This document shows, in pieces, positions 28,131 to 35,740 of a stretch of DNA of 64,000 nt (position 1 is its first letter; each line of letters starts with the position of its first letter). The notes beneath the pieces are model-generated. The model worked only from the letters and a program-made list of their open reading frames with translations. It was not told the origin of the DNA and did no database searches. Source of the DNA: Clostridium moniliforme (GTDB lineage Bacteria > Bacillota > Clostridia > Clostridiales > Clostridiaceae); NCBI RefSeq assembly GCF_017873235.1, contig NZ_JAGGJZ010000001.1:496001-560000 (forward strand), written 5' to 3'. A program made the translations under genes and the position numbers.

Positions 28131-28164
28131 AAAAGTAGTCTATCTAAGATAATAGGCTACTCTT
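28131..28164 (-). terminator. Terminator of the nuclease/SecB-like operon
   Basis: AGTAG-CTAT and ATAG-CTACT arms with one mismatch; on the minus strand TTTTTAATTT follows. It lies about 65 nt past the nuclease stop. Confidence 0.65.
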
Positions 28165-28229
28165 CACTATTTACAAAATATAATTATTACTTCTTAACTT
28201 CTATAATCTAGTGCTTGTACTTTTAAAGC

Positions 28230-28916
28230 TTATCCAAAAGATCTATTGCATAATTCTTCTATATCATTTCCTGATATAATCATTAAATTATTTATATTGT
28301 ATCTAGCAAGAAATCTTAAGCATTTTTTAGTACTTGTTGAATATGTTACTAAATAAGGAAACACTTCTATACCATTATCAACATGGTCTCTAATACTATT
28401 CATCAACTCAAATTTCTTTCTATCAGAATTATTTTTATAAAATGGTGGCCTGCAATTATTTGTTAATGTTGCTTTACATTCCTGCAATTCTATCTTATTA
28501 CCATTATAAACTGTATCTATATCCTTTTTTGATATTAATACACCATTTTTATATACTAGTGCCTCTTCTATTTTATCAAATTCTATAATATTATTGATAA
28601 CTCCTATTCTATCCATAATCTTTTCTAAAAGTCTTCCTCTTCTTTTGTTAAGGACATCATCATCACAATTATAAAAATCATACATAACAGACTTATACTC
28701 ATCTATGTGTTCGTCTTTTATTACAAGTTCTGAAATAGGATCATTATCAATTGTACTATTTAATTCATTTTTATCATTTATATTATATCTAACTCTAGCA
28801 AGAATATTTATAGTAATTTTTATATATTTCTTATTAGAAAATATAAACCCAATTAATTTATCAATTTCACAACTATTTATTCTAGTTGAATTTGGATTAG
28901 TTTTAAACTCTATCAT
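28230..28916 (-). CDS. Unknown protein with a PD-(D/E)XK nuclease-like core
   Basis: 228 residues, no close family recognised. The middle reads as a restriction-endonuclease fold: Glu98 in RGRLLEKIM, Asp134 in KDIDTVYNG and Glu146-x-Lys148 in IELQECKAT, with strand-like spacing, followed by a helix and strand (VFPYLVTYST). This pattern is typical of Mg2+-dependent nucleases, but I infer it from motifs only. The N-terminal 90 residues are acidic and unassigned. It starts 7 nt after the SecB-like gene, so it belongs to the same operon; AAAGGA precedes the ATG. It may be the toxic or DNA-cleaving effector of the cassette. Confidence 0.6.
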   Translation of the reverse strand: MIEFKTNPNSTRINSCEIDKLIGFIFSNKKYIKITINILARVRYNINDKNELNSTIDNDPISELVIKDEHIDEYKSVMYDFYNCDDDVLNKRRGRLLEKIMDRIGVINNIIEFDKIEEALVYKNGVLISKKDIDTVYNGNKIELQECKATLTNNCRPPFYKNNSDRKKFELMNSIRDHVDNGIEVFPYLVTYSTSTKKCLRFLARYNINNLMIISGNDIEELCNRSFG

Positions 28917-28923
28917 AGCTTAT

Positions 28924-29343
28924 TTATCCTTTGTATGGTGATATTATTAATGATGGATAACCCATTCTAGAAGTTATTGAACTAATTATTTCTCTTGCAT
29001 AAGGCCATATATTTATAGGTACATTTTTATCAGTAAAATGTTGTACATATTCTCTACTAAATGAATCTAAATTTTTAACACTATATTTTATATTAAATTT
29101 TAAATTTAATACTAAGCATACTTCATCTCCATCTTCACTTTTAAGTTTAACATTAAATTTAGGATACATATTAATTTCATTAATAGTCTTTACTTCTATA
29201 TCTTTACATTCATAAGTCAATTCTACTTCTAATGAACTATCTATTTCCTCAATATACTTTAAACATTTTGTATTAACTTCATTTAACCTAATATCCATTA
29301 TCTCCAAATTTTTTATAAATTCACTATATTTTTTATTATCCAT
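28924..29343 (-). CDS. SecB-like chaperone
   Basis: 139 residues. The C-terminal part INIWPYAREIISSITSRMG followed by YPSLIISP lines up with the best-conserved segment of SecB (NILFPYARExIxSxxSRGTFPxLxLxP). The preceding region alternates beta-strands as SecB does (VCLVLNLKFNIKYSV). SecB chaperones hold unfolded clients; SecB-like relatives also control antitoxins in toxin-antitoxin-chaperone systems. Low-GC Gram-positives usually lack a housekeeping SecB, so this copy is probably a specialised one. AAGGAG precedes the ATG. It sits between the unknown 195-residue protein (26 nt) and the nuclease-like protein (7 nt). Confidence 0.8.
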   Translation of the reverse strand: MDNKKYSEFIKNLEIMDIRLNEVNTKCLKYIEEIDSSLEVELTYECKDIEVKTINEINMYPKFNVKLKSEDGDEVCLVLNLKFNIKYSVKNLDSFSREYVQHFTDKNVPINIWPYAREIISSITSRMGYPSLIISPYKG

Positions 29344-29369
29344 CTAAAACAAAACTCCTTATTTATATA

Positions 29370-29957
29370 CTATGCTGCTATACCTAAATTATCTTTATAT
29401 ATATTTTTTGTATTTGAATATTTTTTATTATTAACTATTATTGAATACTTTTGTATATCTATTTTTTCCCCAGTATCATAATTATTTCCATTATTATTTT
29501 TAGTTTCATTTATAAAATTATTTAAAATAATATCTGTATAATCATATATATTTGAAAAAATCTCACTTAAAAAATCAAACATTATACTATCTCTATCCTC
29601 TATTTTTTTATTATTTATATTTTTTATATTATTAAATATTTTTGTATATAATTCTCTATATTTGTAATCAATAAATTTTTTATATACTATATTGTTAAAA
29701 AACTTATTTATTATATTCTTTTTTATTTCTTCTGCTTCTTCTTTTATTATACTTAATTCCCACAACTGTTCTTCATCACTATAAAATGATTTTTCCAAAT
29801 TTCTTATTTCCTTATTAAGCAAATTGTATATTTTATCCATATTTTTTTCTTTATTAATTTTATTTTCTTTTATTTCTATTTTCATATTAATATTGCATCT
29901 TGAACTACACATATTATACACCTCTTTATATATAACATTTTTACAACCTTTATTCAT
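29370..29957 (-). CDS. Unknown Asn/Lys-rich helical protein, first gene of the SecB-like cassette
   Basis: 195 residues, about half of them Asn, Lys, Ile or Glu, with long predicted helices (residues 30-150) and a short polar tail ending in NLGIAA. No family recognised. Two starts are possible: the ATG at 29957 (GGAG eight bases upstream) and the ATG at 29912 (AGAGGTG six bases upstream); the shorter form would begin MCSSRCN. As first gene of the operon it is a candidate client of the SecB-like chaperone, perhaps an antitoxin or a sensor. That role is inferred from position only. Confidence 0.6.
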   Translation of the reverse strand: MNKGCKNVIYKEVYNMCSSRCNINMKIEIKENKINKEKNMDKIYNLLNKEIRNLEKSFYSDEEQLWELSIIKEEAEEIKKNIINKFFNNIVYKKFIDYKYRELYTKIFNNIKNINNKKIEDRDSIMFDFLSEIFSNIYDYTDIILNNFINETKNNNGNNYDTGEKIDIQKYSIIVNNKKYSNTKNIYKDNLGIAA

Positions 29958-30532
29958 AAGTCATACTCCTATTTATAATTAGTACAACCTATATCTTACA
30001 TAAATTGTACCATTGATAATAAATTTTTCAATACTTTCTCATATATTAACATGTTAACTTTTTCTATTATTTTAATAAGCTTTCTTAATAAATATAGTAT
30101 TATATTATCTCCCAAAAATGATAAAATAATCATACATTTTTTAAATATATATTAATAACAATCTAGAATTTTATTACCTTAAATTTTAAAATATAGTCAA
30201 CTAATTTTTTTCTAAACACAAATATATGTGCATATGTTACTACTTGTATTTATTAAATTCTTATATAATCTCTTTATTATTAATTCTCTATACTCAATTA
30301 CCTATTCTCATCAATAGATCCGTTAAATATTTTACACCAATATATAAATAAAAGAATACGAGCTTTAATCTCCTATCAATCATATTTTACTCTTATAAAC
30401 TTTTAATTTTTAGTACTATATTTCCTAACCTATTAATTGTAAACATTCTCTTTAAATTATTTATTATATATTGTGCACTAAAATTTATTCACCTAAAATA
30501 TACTTATAATAGTATAAGGAGAGTAAAATCTA
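29958..30532. other. Gene-free AT-rich gap inside the accessory stretch
   Basis: No ORF with a ribosome site on either strand. The DNA is even poorer in GC than the surroundings. The minus-strand end must hold the promoter of the SecB-like cassette, and the plus-strand end the promoter of the gene at 30533 (ATACTTATAATAG with TATAAT is a likely -10). Confidence 0.5.
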
Positions 30533-30958
30533 ATGAAAAAATTTATATCAATTTCACTAATAATATTGATACTTTTATTATTAAGTTATAAGGTATATTC
30601 AAATATTCCATCTATTCCATATAAATCTAAAACCTTAAACTTAACAATTAAATTTCCTAAAAATTGGACTAATAAGTATGTGGTTGAAGAATCTAAAGAT
30701 TCATTATCTGTATATTTTAAACCACAAAAGTCAGATAATTTAAAAGGTCTTTTATTCATTATTGCTAATGCTAATACTGAATCAATAAACTCCTCTGAAT
30801 ATGACAGCATAAATTCCAAAAAATATATAAATATAAAAAATAATAAATATTTTATTGGTGGCCCTACTGATATAGGCTTTCCAGATAATAATTCGGAATA
30901 CTCTACATACAACAGCATGAAAGATCAAGTTCCTAAAATTATTAATTCAATAAAATAA
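30533..30958 (+). CDS. Signal-anchored extracellular protein, unknown function
   Basis: 141 residues: a strong N-terminal hydrophobic signal or anchor (ISISLIILILLLLSYKVYS) and a polar domain with strands (LNLTIKFPKNWTNKYVV, DSLSVYFKPQ, GLLFIIANA). There is no lipobox cysteine, so it is anchored or released by signal peptidase I. I recognise no family. AAGGAGAG precedes the ATG. A bidirectional terminator at 31024 separates it from the convergent membrane gene pair. Confidence 0.72.
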   Translation: MKKFISISLIILILLLLSYKVYSNIPSIPYKSKTLNLTIKFPKNWTNKYVVEESKDSLSVYFKPQKSDNLKGLLFIIANANTESINSSEYDSINSKKYINIKNNKYFIGGPTDIGFPDNNSEYSTYNSMKDQVPKIINSIK

Positions 30959-31023
30959 ACTTTCTAATATTACTTTTATTCAAACCTAAAATATAACTTC
31001 TAGTCCTTCTATGCTAATAAAAT

Positions 31024-31052
31024 AAGGATAAGATCTTTAATCTTATCCTTTT
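31024..31052. terminator. Bidirectional terminator
   Basis: AAGGATAAGAT and ATCTTATCCTT are perfect arms with a five-base loop, between the convergent genes 30533 and 31074. Confidence 0.8.
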
Positions 31053-31073
31053 GATTTAATACATAAATTCATT

Positions 31074-31436
31074 TTATTTTTCTATCTCATTAATTATCTC
31101 TTCATTATTATTATAATATGTAATTCTTTTAGGTGTTATTTTTTCCTTTGAATCAAATGGATCATATCCTCCAATTCCATAATCCTCGTATATTCTTAGT
31201 TTATTATCTCTTACGAACGGATTTATATAATCGTAACATTCTACTCTAACCTGTAAAAAGCTATCTACAATAGCTACCATCTTTTTACCATCTTTTTCTA
31301 CAATATGCTCAGGATAAGTAGCAAATACATATAAAATAAATCCAATAAATATATAAATGCCTATAATTAAAACTATTAATGAAATTCCAATTTTGCATAA
31401 AATCCGTGTAGATGTTTTATCATTACTCTTGCTCAT
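31074..31436 (-). CDS. Single-pass membrane protein, unknown function
   Basis: 120 residues: a short cytoplasmic N-terminus, one long helix (about 12-40, IGISLIVLIIGIYIFIGFIL) and an external polar domain with many charged residues (GIGGYDPFDSKEKITPKRITYY). No family recognised. The ATG has no strong ribosome site of its own; it lies 4 nt after the stop of the upstream small membrane gene, so translation is probably coupled. Confidence 0.65.
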   Translation of the reverse strand: MSKSNDKTSTRILCKIGISLIVLIIGIYIFIGFILYVFATYPEHIVEKDGKKMVAIVDSFLQVRVECYDYINPFVRDNKLRIYEDYGIGGYDPFDSKEKITPKRITYYNNNEEIINEIEK

Positions 31437-31440
31437 AATC

Positions 31441-31629
31441 TTATATAAAAAAATAATTATTTGAATTAGAATTGAAAATACTAATTATAGTAAAAATACT
31501 TGCAAATGCAAAATTAACCCAATTTAATAATACAAAATCATTTAATTTAATTATATATTCGGGAATTTCATACACTATTATTAATAAAAACATCATAATA
31601 CAATTAATAATAAAAAATTTCTTTTTCAT
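31441..31629 (-). CDS. 62-residue membrane protein, unknown function
   Basis: Two hydrophobic helices (IINCIMMFLLIIVYEI and NWVNFAFASIFTIISIF) joined by a short loop, ending in NYFFI. An excellent TAGGAGG lies seven bases before the ATG, which makes this short gene credible. It is the first gene of a pair with the 120-residue membrane protein; the gap is 4 nt. A role as an immunity-type or accessory membrane protein is possible but unsupported. Confidence 0.65.
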   Translation of the reverse strand: MKKKFFIINCIMMFLLIIVYEIPEYIIKLNDFVLLNWVNFAFASIFTIISIFNSNSNNYFFI

Positions 31630-32677
31630 AAATCCTCCTAAAAAAATTAATTCAATATTTAATATAAAATTCCTTCTATGAATAATAGATTAATTTATAT
31701 ATTAAAACAATCATTATTATCAATGTATTACATTTTATTAATACAAAATTTATTTCCCAACAATTGCACCCTTTTAGACTTTGCACCATTTTTTTGTGTG
31801 CGAGTTGCGTTTCCAATTAAACTCATTTTCCATAACTTAATTGTATTTATATATAAACCCATATTGTAAAATACCTTCCATTTAAATATAGTCTTTATAA
31901 GCCTTATCGCTAATACTTAAACTTACTTTTCATTCATAATCACTCTCTCATTTCTTCTAAAAATAGTATAAAATGCACCCTTTTTTTAAGGGTGCATACC
32001 CCCCCTCATGTGAAACTAAAAAAAATATCTATTGTCTCTACCATTACCCGACCGATACCAGTTATAAAAATATAATTTTTTTTAATACGGGGGCTATATA
32101 AATAGGCATTTTTTATACTATTTTATATACTTTTTTTAATAATTTTAATAAATTTCTATACCATTATACCTTTATAAAAATGGCTTGGTTGATTGATTCA
32201 TCTTATATTTTATTATTTTATTTTGCATTATAAATCTGAAAAAATTCGTATGGGGAAAATCCGCGGAGAAAAAGTGCTAACCATGGACTTACTTAATTAA
32301 ATAAAAATTCTTAATATACCCCTCCCCTATAACAGATATTATCTTATATTCTTATTCATAATGCATATACAGGCTTTTGCTTAAAGCTAATATATAAAAT
32401 ACTTGTCTTTGCTTACAAATTACATTCTATTAGCCTTATATCGCCTCATAGCTATACATATACTTCATATATCTATATATAAATGCCTCATAATATATGT
32501 TTTGTCCTTTTTTATAAATCTCTTTAAATCCCCACTATATCTAATATTAATAACATTATTAATAACCCTATGTCACATACTCTAAATATGTCCTATTTGT
32601 ATTTAATTCCCATAATTGTATACTTACTTAATTTGCTATATAATACACTAAACACACTATATTAAGGAGGTCGAATA
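31630..32677. other. One-kilobase gene-poor region with odd composition
   Basis: I see no credible gene. TGCACC-type words recur: TTGCACCC (31764), TTGCACCA (31780) and a perfect hairpin ATGCACCC...GGGTGCAT (31973-31997) followed by C6. Short GC-rich patches (ACCCGACCGATACC near 32047, ATACGGGGGC near 32085, ATCCGCGGAG near 32258) stand out against the surrounding DNA, which is around 20% GC. It may be a decayed replication or phage control region. The start of the next pair's transcript lies at the right edge. Confidence 0.4.
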
Positions 32678-33025
32678 ATGGATTTATCTTTAATTAAAGA
32701 AAATAGATTAAATTCACTTAACCAAAAATATAAACCTATAATTAAAATTTATAATGATACTGTTAATATTGTTAACTCTATATCTATAGCTAATAATGAA
32801 CCCATTGATATTATAATTTGTAAATTATATATACTAACTAATAATGTAAATCAAACTTTAAAAATTCTTACTAACTCTAATTTTAAAATTAATAATAGAA
32901 AAATTAACTCAACTGATATTTCTGAAACTTTAAAATCAATTCCTAAAAGCGAAACAAATATCTATAGACTATTTGCAAGAAATCAATTTATAAATAATAA
33001 AAAGAAATCAAAGTTACTAACTTAA
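32678..33025 (+). CDS. Small phage-like protein, unknown function
   Basis: 115 residues, Asn/Ile/Lys-rich, mostly helical, no signal peptide. A strong AAGGAGG lies seven to eight bases before the ATG. No family recognised. It is followed at 34 nt by the sigma-region-4-like gene, so the two form a plus-strand operon inside the accessory stretch. The C-terminus is basic (NKKKSKLLT). Confidence 0.55.
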   Translation: MDLSLIKENRLNSLNQKYKPIIKIYNDTVNIVNSISIANNEPIDIIICKLYILTNNVNQTLKILTNSNFKINNRKINSTDISETLKSIPKSETNIYRLFARNQFINNKKKSKLLT

Positions 33026-33059
33026 ATTCAATTATTCTAATTTAAGGAGGGCTTTATTT

Positions 33060-33443
33060 ATGATTCACTTAACTACTGAAGAACGTAATAAATATAAAAA
33101 TATATTAGGTAGCTATAATATGTTAACTGCACTTATAAAAATATTAGACATAGAAATAAATACTATAAATATATCTAACACTAAAAATGATACAAATACT
33201 CTCAATCATTTAAAACTACTAAATGATAATAAAAAATACTATAAAGATATTACATCTAAAATTGATATTGGTCTAAAACAATTGAATGATAAAGAAAAAC
33301 AATTAGTTCAATTGCGATATTTAAGTAAAAATCCATATACTTGGTATAAAATAGGTAGTATCTTACACTTTAGTGATGGTTATTGTAGAACTAAACTAAA
33401 TGATAAATGTCTTTATAAATTATTTAAACTGAAAAATAATTAA
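33060..33443 (+). CDS. Phage-type transcription regulator with sigma-region-4/ArpU-like HTH
   Basis: 127 residues. The C-terminal half reads like sigma-70 region 4 or ArpU/RinA late regulators of phages: LNDKEKQLVQLRYL, then WYKIGSILHFSDGYCRTKL with a recognition helix and a basic end. The N-terminal half is a helical linker. Such proteins turn on late genes in Gram-positive prophages. AAGGAGGG precedes the ATG. No other phage structural genes are nearby, so this is probably a remnant or a satellite-type regulator. Confidence 0.6.
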   Translation: MIHLTTEERNKYKNILGSYNMLTALIKILDIEINTINISNTKNDTNTLNHLKLLNDNKKYYKDITSKIDIGLKQLNDKEKQLVQLRYLSKNPYTWYKIGSILHFSDGYCRTKLNDKCLYKLFKLKNN

Positions 33444-33448
33444 ATATT

Positions 33449-33476
33449 AAACCACCCTACTCAAAAGTAGGATGGT
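33449..33476 (+). terminator. Terminator after the phage-like pair
   Basis: AACCACCCTACT and AGTAGGATGGTT arms with one mismatch and a four-base loop, seven bases past the stop. Confidence 0.7.
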
Positions 33477-33507
33477 TACTATAAAAAAGAAGAGGTTTAA
33501 TCCCCTT

Positions 33508-33615
33508 CTATGCTTTTCTTTTATTATTTTCTCTTATAAGTGTACTTTTACTTATGCCTAAAAGTTCGGCTACTTCATTATAACTTTTATTGTCACAATT
33601 AATATTGTATATTAT
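33508..33615 (-). pseudogene. C-terminal remnant of an HTH-domain gene
   Basis: The minus-strand frame reads NCDNKSYNEVAELLGISKST followed by LIRENNKRKA and a TAG stop at 33510-33508. This is a clear helix-turn-helix (EVAELLGISKSTL) with a basic tail. There is no start codon; a TAA lies upstream at about 33616. It looks like the end of a resolvase, phage small terminase or other small HTH protein. The remainder of the gene is gone. Confidence 0.55.
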
Positions 33616-33791
33616 TTATTATTTTTAATAGATTAATATTTTTTCAGACTTTTGATTACATAAGGTTGGACTTTTAAGTACATAAGTATCAAAACTTTTA
33701 ACTTTTTATACTTAAATTCAATTTATAATTACTAGCAAACAAAGGGGTATTTTTAATTAAAAATACCCTTCTTAAATATCTTAGAAATGAA
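33616..33791. other. Gap between the HTH remnant and the GIY-YIG gene
   Basis: AT-rich, no ORF. AAGGGGTATTTTTAATTAAAAATACCCTT (arms AAGGGGTATTTTT and AAAAATACCCTT, near 33743-33771) is a stable hairpin just past the GIY-YIG stop and probably serves as its terminator. Confidence 0.6.
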
Positions 33792-34514
33792 TTAATTAAA
33801 ATTAATTGGAATTCTCGCACTTTTAGTATGTTTTTGAGTTTCTAAAAAAATTCCTGATGTTCCTCTTCCTGATCCTTTACTCTCAGGAATTATTTTTTTA
33901 GATTTATAGTCAATAGAAAGCTTTTTAAACAAACTTGGAATTTTATATATTTCAACCATCAAATTATACTTCCAATAAGAACAATTTAATATATTTGCAT
34001 ATTCTTTAGTTATAGAACATTGATTTTTGGTATAAAAGCTTACTACAACAGAATTATCAATTGCAACCATTTTAATACCATTTGAATTATTACTAGTTGG
34101 TTGCCATTTTTCATTTTTTTCATAAATTTTCAATCCATATTGTTGCAATTCAAAAATTATATCATGTATATTATCATTTGTAGAATTAATAAGTAATTCT
34201 GAAATACGGTTTATTTCATAGTCTGTACATCCAACAATAACTTGTTCTCCACCTTTTGCAAGATTATATCCTATGGAAGGATTTCTTGATTGAAAATGCT
34301 CTATCCAATAAATTTCTCTTTCGTTTAAACTCTGTGGACTTTCACATTCTTCAATAATCTCACAAATGAAATTGTTTTTCCCATATTTTTTTAAAACTGA
34401 ACGAAACCAAGAACCAGAGCCATAATAATGTGGATCAAATACTTTACTTTTATGTTGACCAATATAAATTTTTTTGTCTAACAAATTAGTAGTTTTATAA
34501 ATATACCCATACAT
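33792..34514 (-). CDS. Free-standing GIY-YIG endonuclease
   Basis: 240 residues. The N-terminal GIY-YIG domain (1-95) shows MYGYIYKTTN, KKIYIGQHK, the catalytic-arginine region WFRSVLKKYG and the metal-binding Glu in LNEREIYWIEHF, then NLAKGGE. The C-terminal part (100-240) is unassigned and may bind DNA. Such proteins are often homing or mobile endonucleases in phages and islands. AAGGGGAG precedes the ATG. No intron or intein host is visible around it. Confidence 0.82.
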   Translation of the reverse strand: MYGYIYKTTNLLDKKIYIGQHKSKVFDPHYYGSGSWFRSVLKKYGKNNFICEIIEECESPQSLNEREIYWIEHFQSRNPSIGYNLAKGGEQVIVGCTDYEINRISELLINSTNDNIHDIIFELQQYGLKIYEKNEKWQPTSNNSNGIKMVAIDNSVVVSFYTKNQCSITKEYANILNCSYWKYNLMVEIYKIPSLFKKLSIDYKSKKIIPESKGSGRGTSGIFLETQKHTKSARIPINFN

Positions 34515-34966
34515 ATCTTTTATCTCCCCTTAATAAACCACTTTAGTTTTAATCATTTAATCAACTTTAAAACTATTCAAATAAAAAATATAAATTTACC
34601 ATTATTATATATATAAATATTTTTTAATTTTTAGTATAACTTTTAATATTTATTTTTTTATGTTTTATCGTGTAACTAAACTTGTCCTTTATATCCGCAT
34701 TTATCTATATTTTATAAATATGATTTTTTCTGTGATAACAGACACCTAATATTTTTATTTCGAGTTACTTATAAAAGGATTTTTATACTTTTTATGATTA
34801 TTTAAGTTAATTACTTTTATTATAAGTATGTTAACATTAAAAAAAATATTTATTTTTAATGTAAAATCAAAGTTAAATACATAATAAAAATAGTATATTA
34901 GGTATATAATTTATGTGTTGAATATAACCTTTTAATATATAATTTTTTTAATATAATACTACTAAA
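34515..34966. other. Gene-free gap upstream of the GIY-YIG gene
   Basis: No ORF with a ribosome site and no clear repeat. It must contain the promoter of the GIY-YIG gene; otherwise I see nothing in it. Confidence 0.5.
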
Positions 34967-35000
34967 TAAAAACCTAAGAGATAAATTCTCTTAGGTTTTT
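34967..35000 (-). terminator. Terminator of the lipoprotein gene at 35051
   Basis: AAAACCTAAGAG and CTCTTAGGTTTT are perfect arms with a seven-base loop, 50 nt past the stop, with A and T tracts on both sides. Confidence 0.8.
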
Positions 35001-35050
35001 ATTTATACAATATTATTAAAATACTCATAAATTTATATTTACTTAAATTA

Positions 35051-35494
35051 CTAATTAACCTTAAAAATTAATGGACCACCATTTTTTGTTTTATATGGTC
35101 CTATTTCTATATAAGCAACCTTATTTAAATCTCCACCAATAAGTTTTAATTCAGCTTGTATGTTTGTTTCAACAGGATCTAATTGCATTTTTTCATATTC
35201 AATTCTACTACCATTTACATCTATAAGTTGTACAAATAAAAAATTATCAAACGCATAATCTAATTGTTTTATTGTTGGAGATCCTATTTGTATTATTAAT
35301 CTTCCATTTTCTTTTTTTATATTTTTTATATTTATTATAGGAAATGACCCATCATCTTCTCTATCATTCTTATCTATATAATTTACATTATATTTTCCAA
35401 GTTCATCTGGTTCATATTTTCCACAACCAATAAATATCCCATTTAGCATTACTATAGCAATAAAAATTGATATAAATTTTTTCAACCACTTCAC
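35051..35494 (-). CDS. Lipoprotein, unknown function
   Basis: 147 residues. The signal peptide (FISIFIAIVMLNGIF) ends at the lipobox IFIGC, so Cys24 should be lipidated and the protein held on the outer face of the membrane. The mature part is a beta-rich domain (GRLIIQIGSP, FLFVQLIDVNG, KVAYIEIGPY). No family recognised. It is monocistronic. It lies in the gene-diverse stretch next to the pyruvate-kinase-like cluster. Confidence 0.75.
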   Translation of the reverse strand: MKWLKKFISIFIAIVMLNGIFIGCGKYEPDELGKYNVNYIDKNDREDDGSFPIINIKNIKKENGRLIIQIGSPTIKQLDYAFDNFLFVQLIDVNGSRIEYEKMQLDPVETNIQAELKLIGGDLNKVAYIEIGPYKTKNGGPLIFKVN

Positions 35495-35601
35495 TTCTTC
35501 CTAAGTTATAAATTTATTTAATTTTATCATAATTATTTCAATTTATAGTAAACGTTTTATTAAATCTAGGTTAAATCTTACATTTTTATTAATAAATAGT
35601 C

Positions 35602-35721
35602 TTAAATTAATTCATTCATAGTCTTATAAATTAAAAACAGCATCAATCCCCCAATAAATATCCATACTAATTGAGTAATTCTAGTATATAAAACACTTTT
35701 CCCTACACCCTTATCTCCCAT
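35602..35721 (-). CDS. 39-residue membrane peptide
   Basis: ATG at 35721 to TAA at 35602 encodes MGDKGVGKSVLYTRI and then a single helix (VWIFIGGLMLFLIY) and a short polar end (KTMNELI). GAAAGG lies nine bases before the ATG. The gene starts 19 nt after the pyruvate-kinase-like stop, so co-transcription is likely. Tryptophan, glycine and methionine are placed as in real small membrane proteins rather than random AT-rich sequence. Its role is unknown; an accessory role for a neighbouring protein is only a guess. Confidence 0.55.
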   Translation of the reverse strand: MGDKGVGKSVLYTRITQLVWIFIGGLMLFLIYKTMNELI

Positions 35722-35740
35722 ATAATCAAACCTTTCTTTT

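Noticed and set aside
30586..30918. 110-codon ORF antisense to the secreted protein at 30533
   Set aside because: The plus-strand gene has a signal sequence and a strong ribosome site; the antisense frame has neither.
31678..31869. 63-codon plus-strand ORF
   Set aside because: No ribosome site before the ATG, biased hydrophobic composition as expected by chance, and it runs into the repeat-rich gene-free patch.
32403..32585. 60-codon plus-strand ORF
   Set aside because: No ribosome site and low-complexity Ile/Leu/His content; chance openness in AT-rich DNA.
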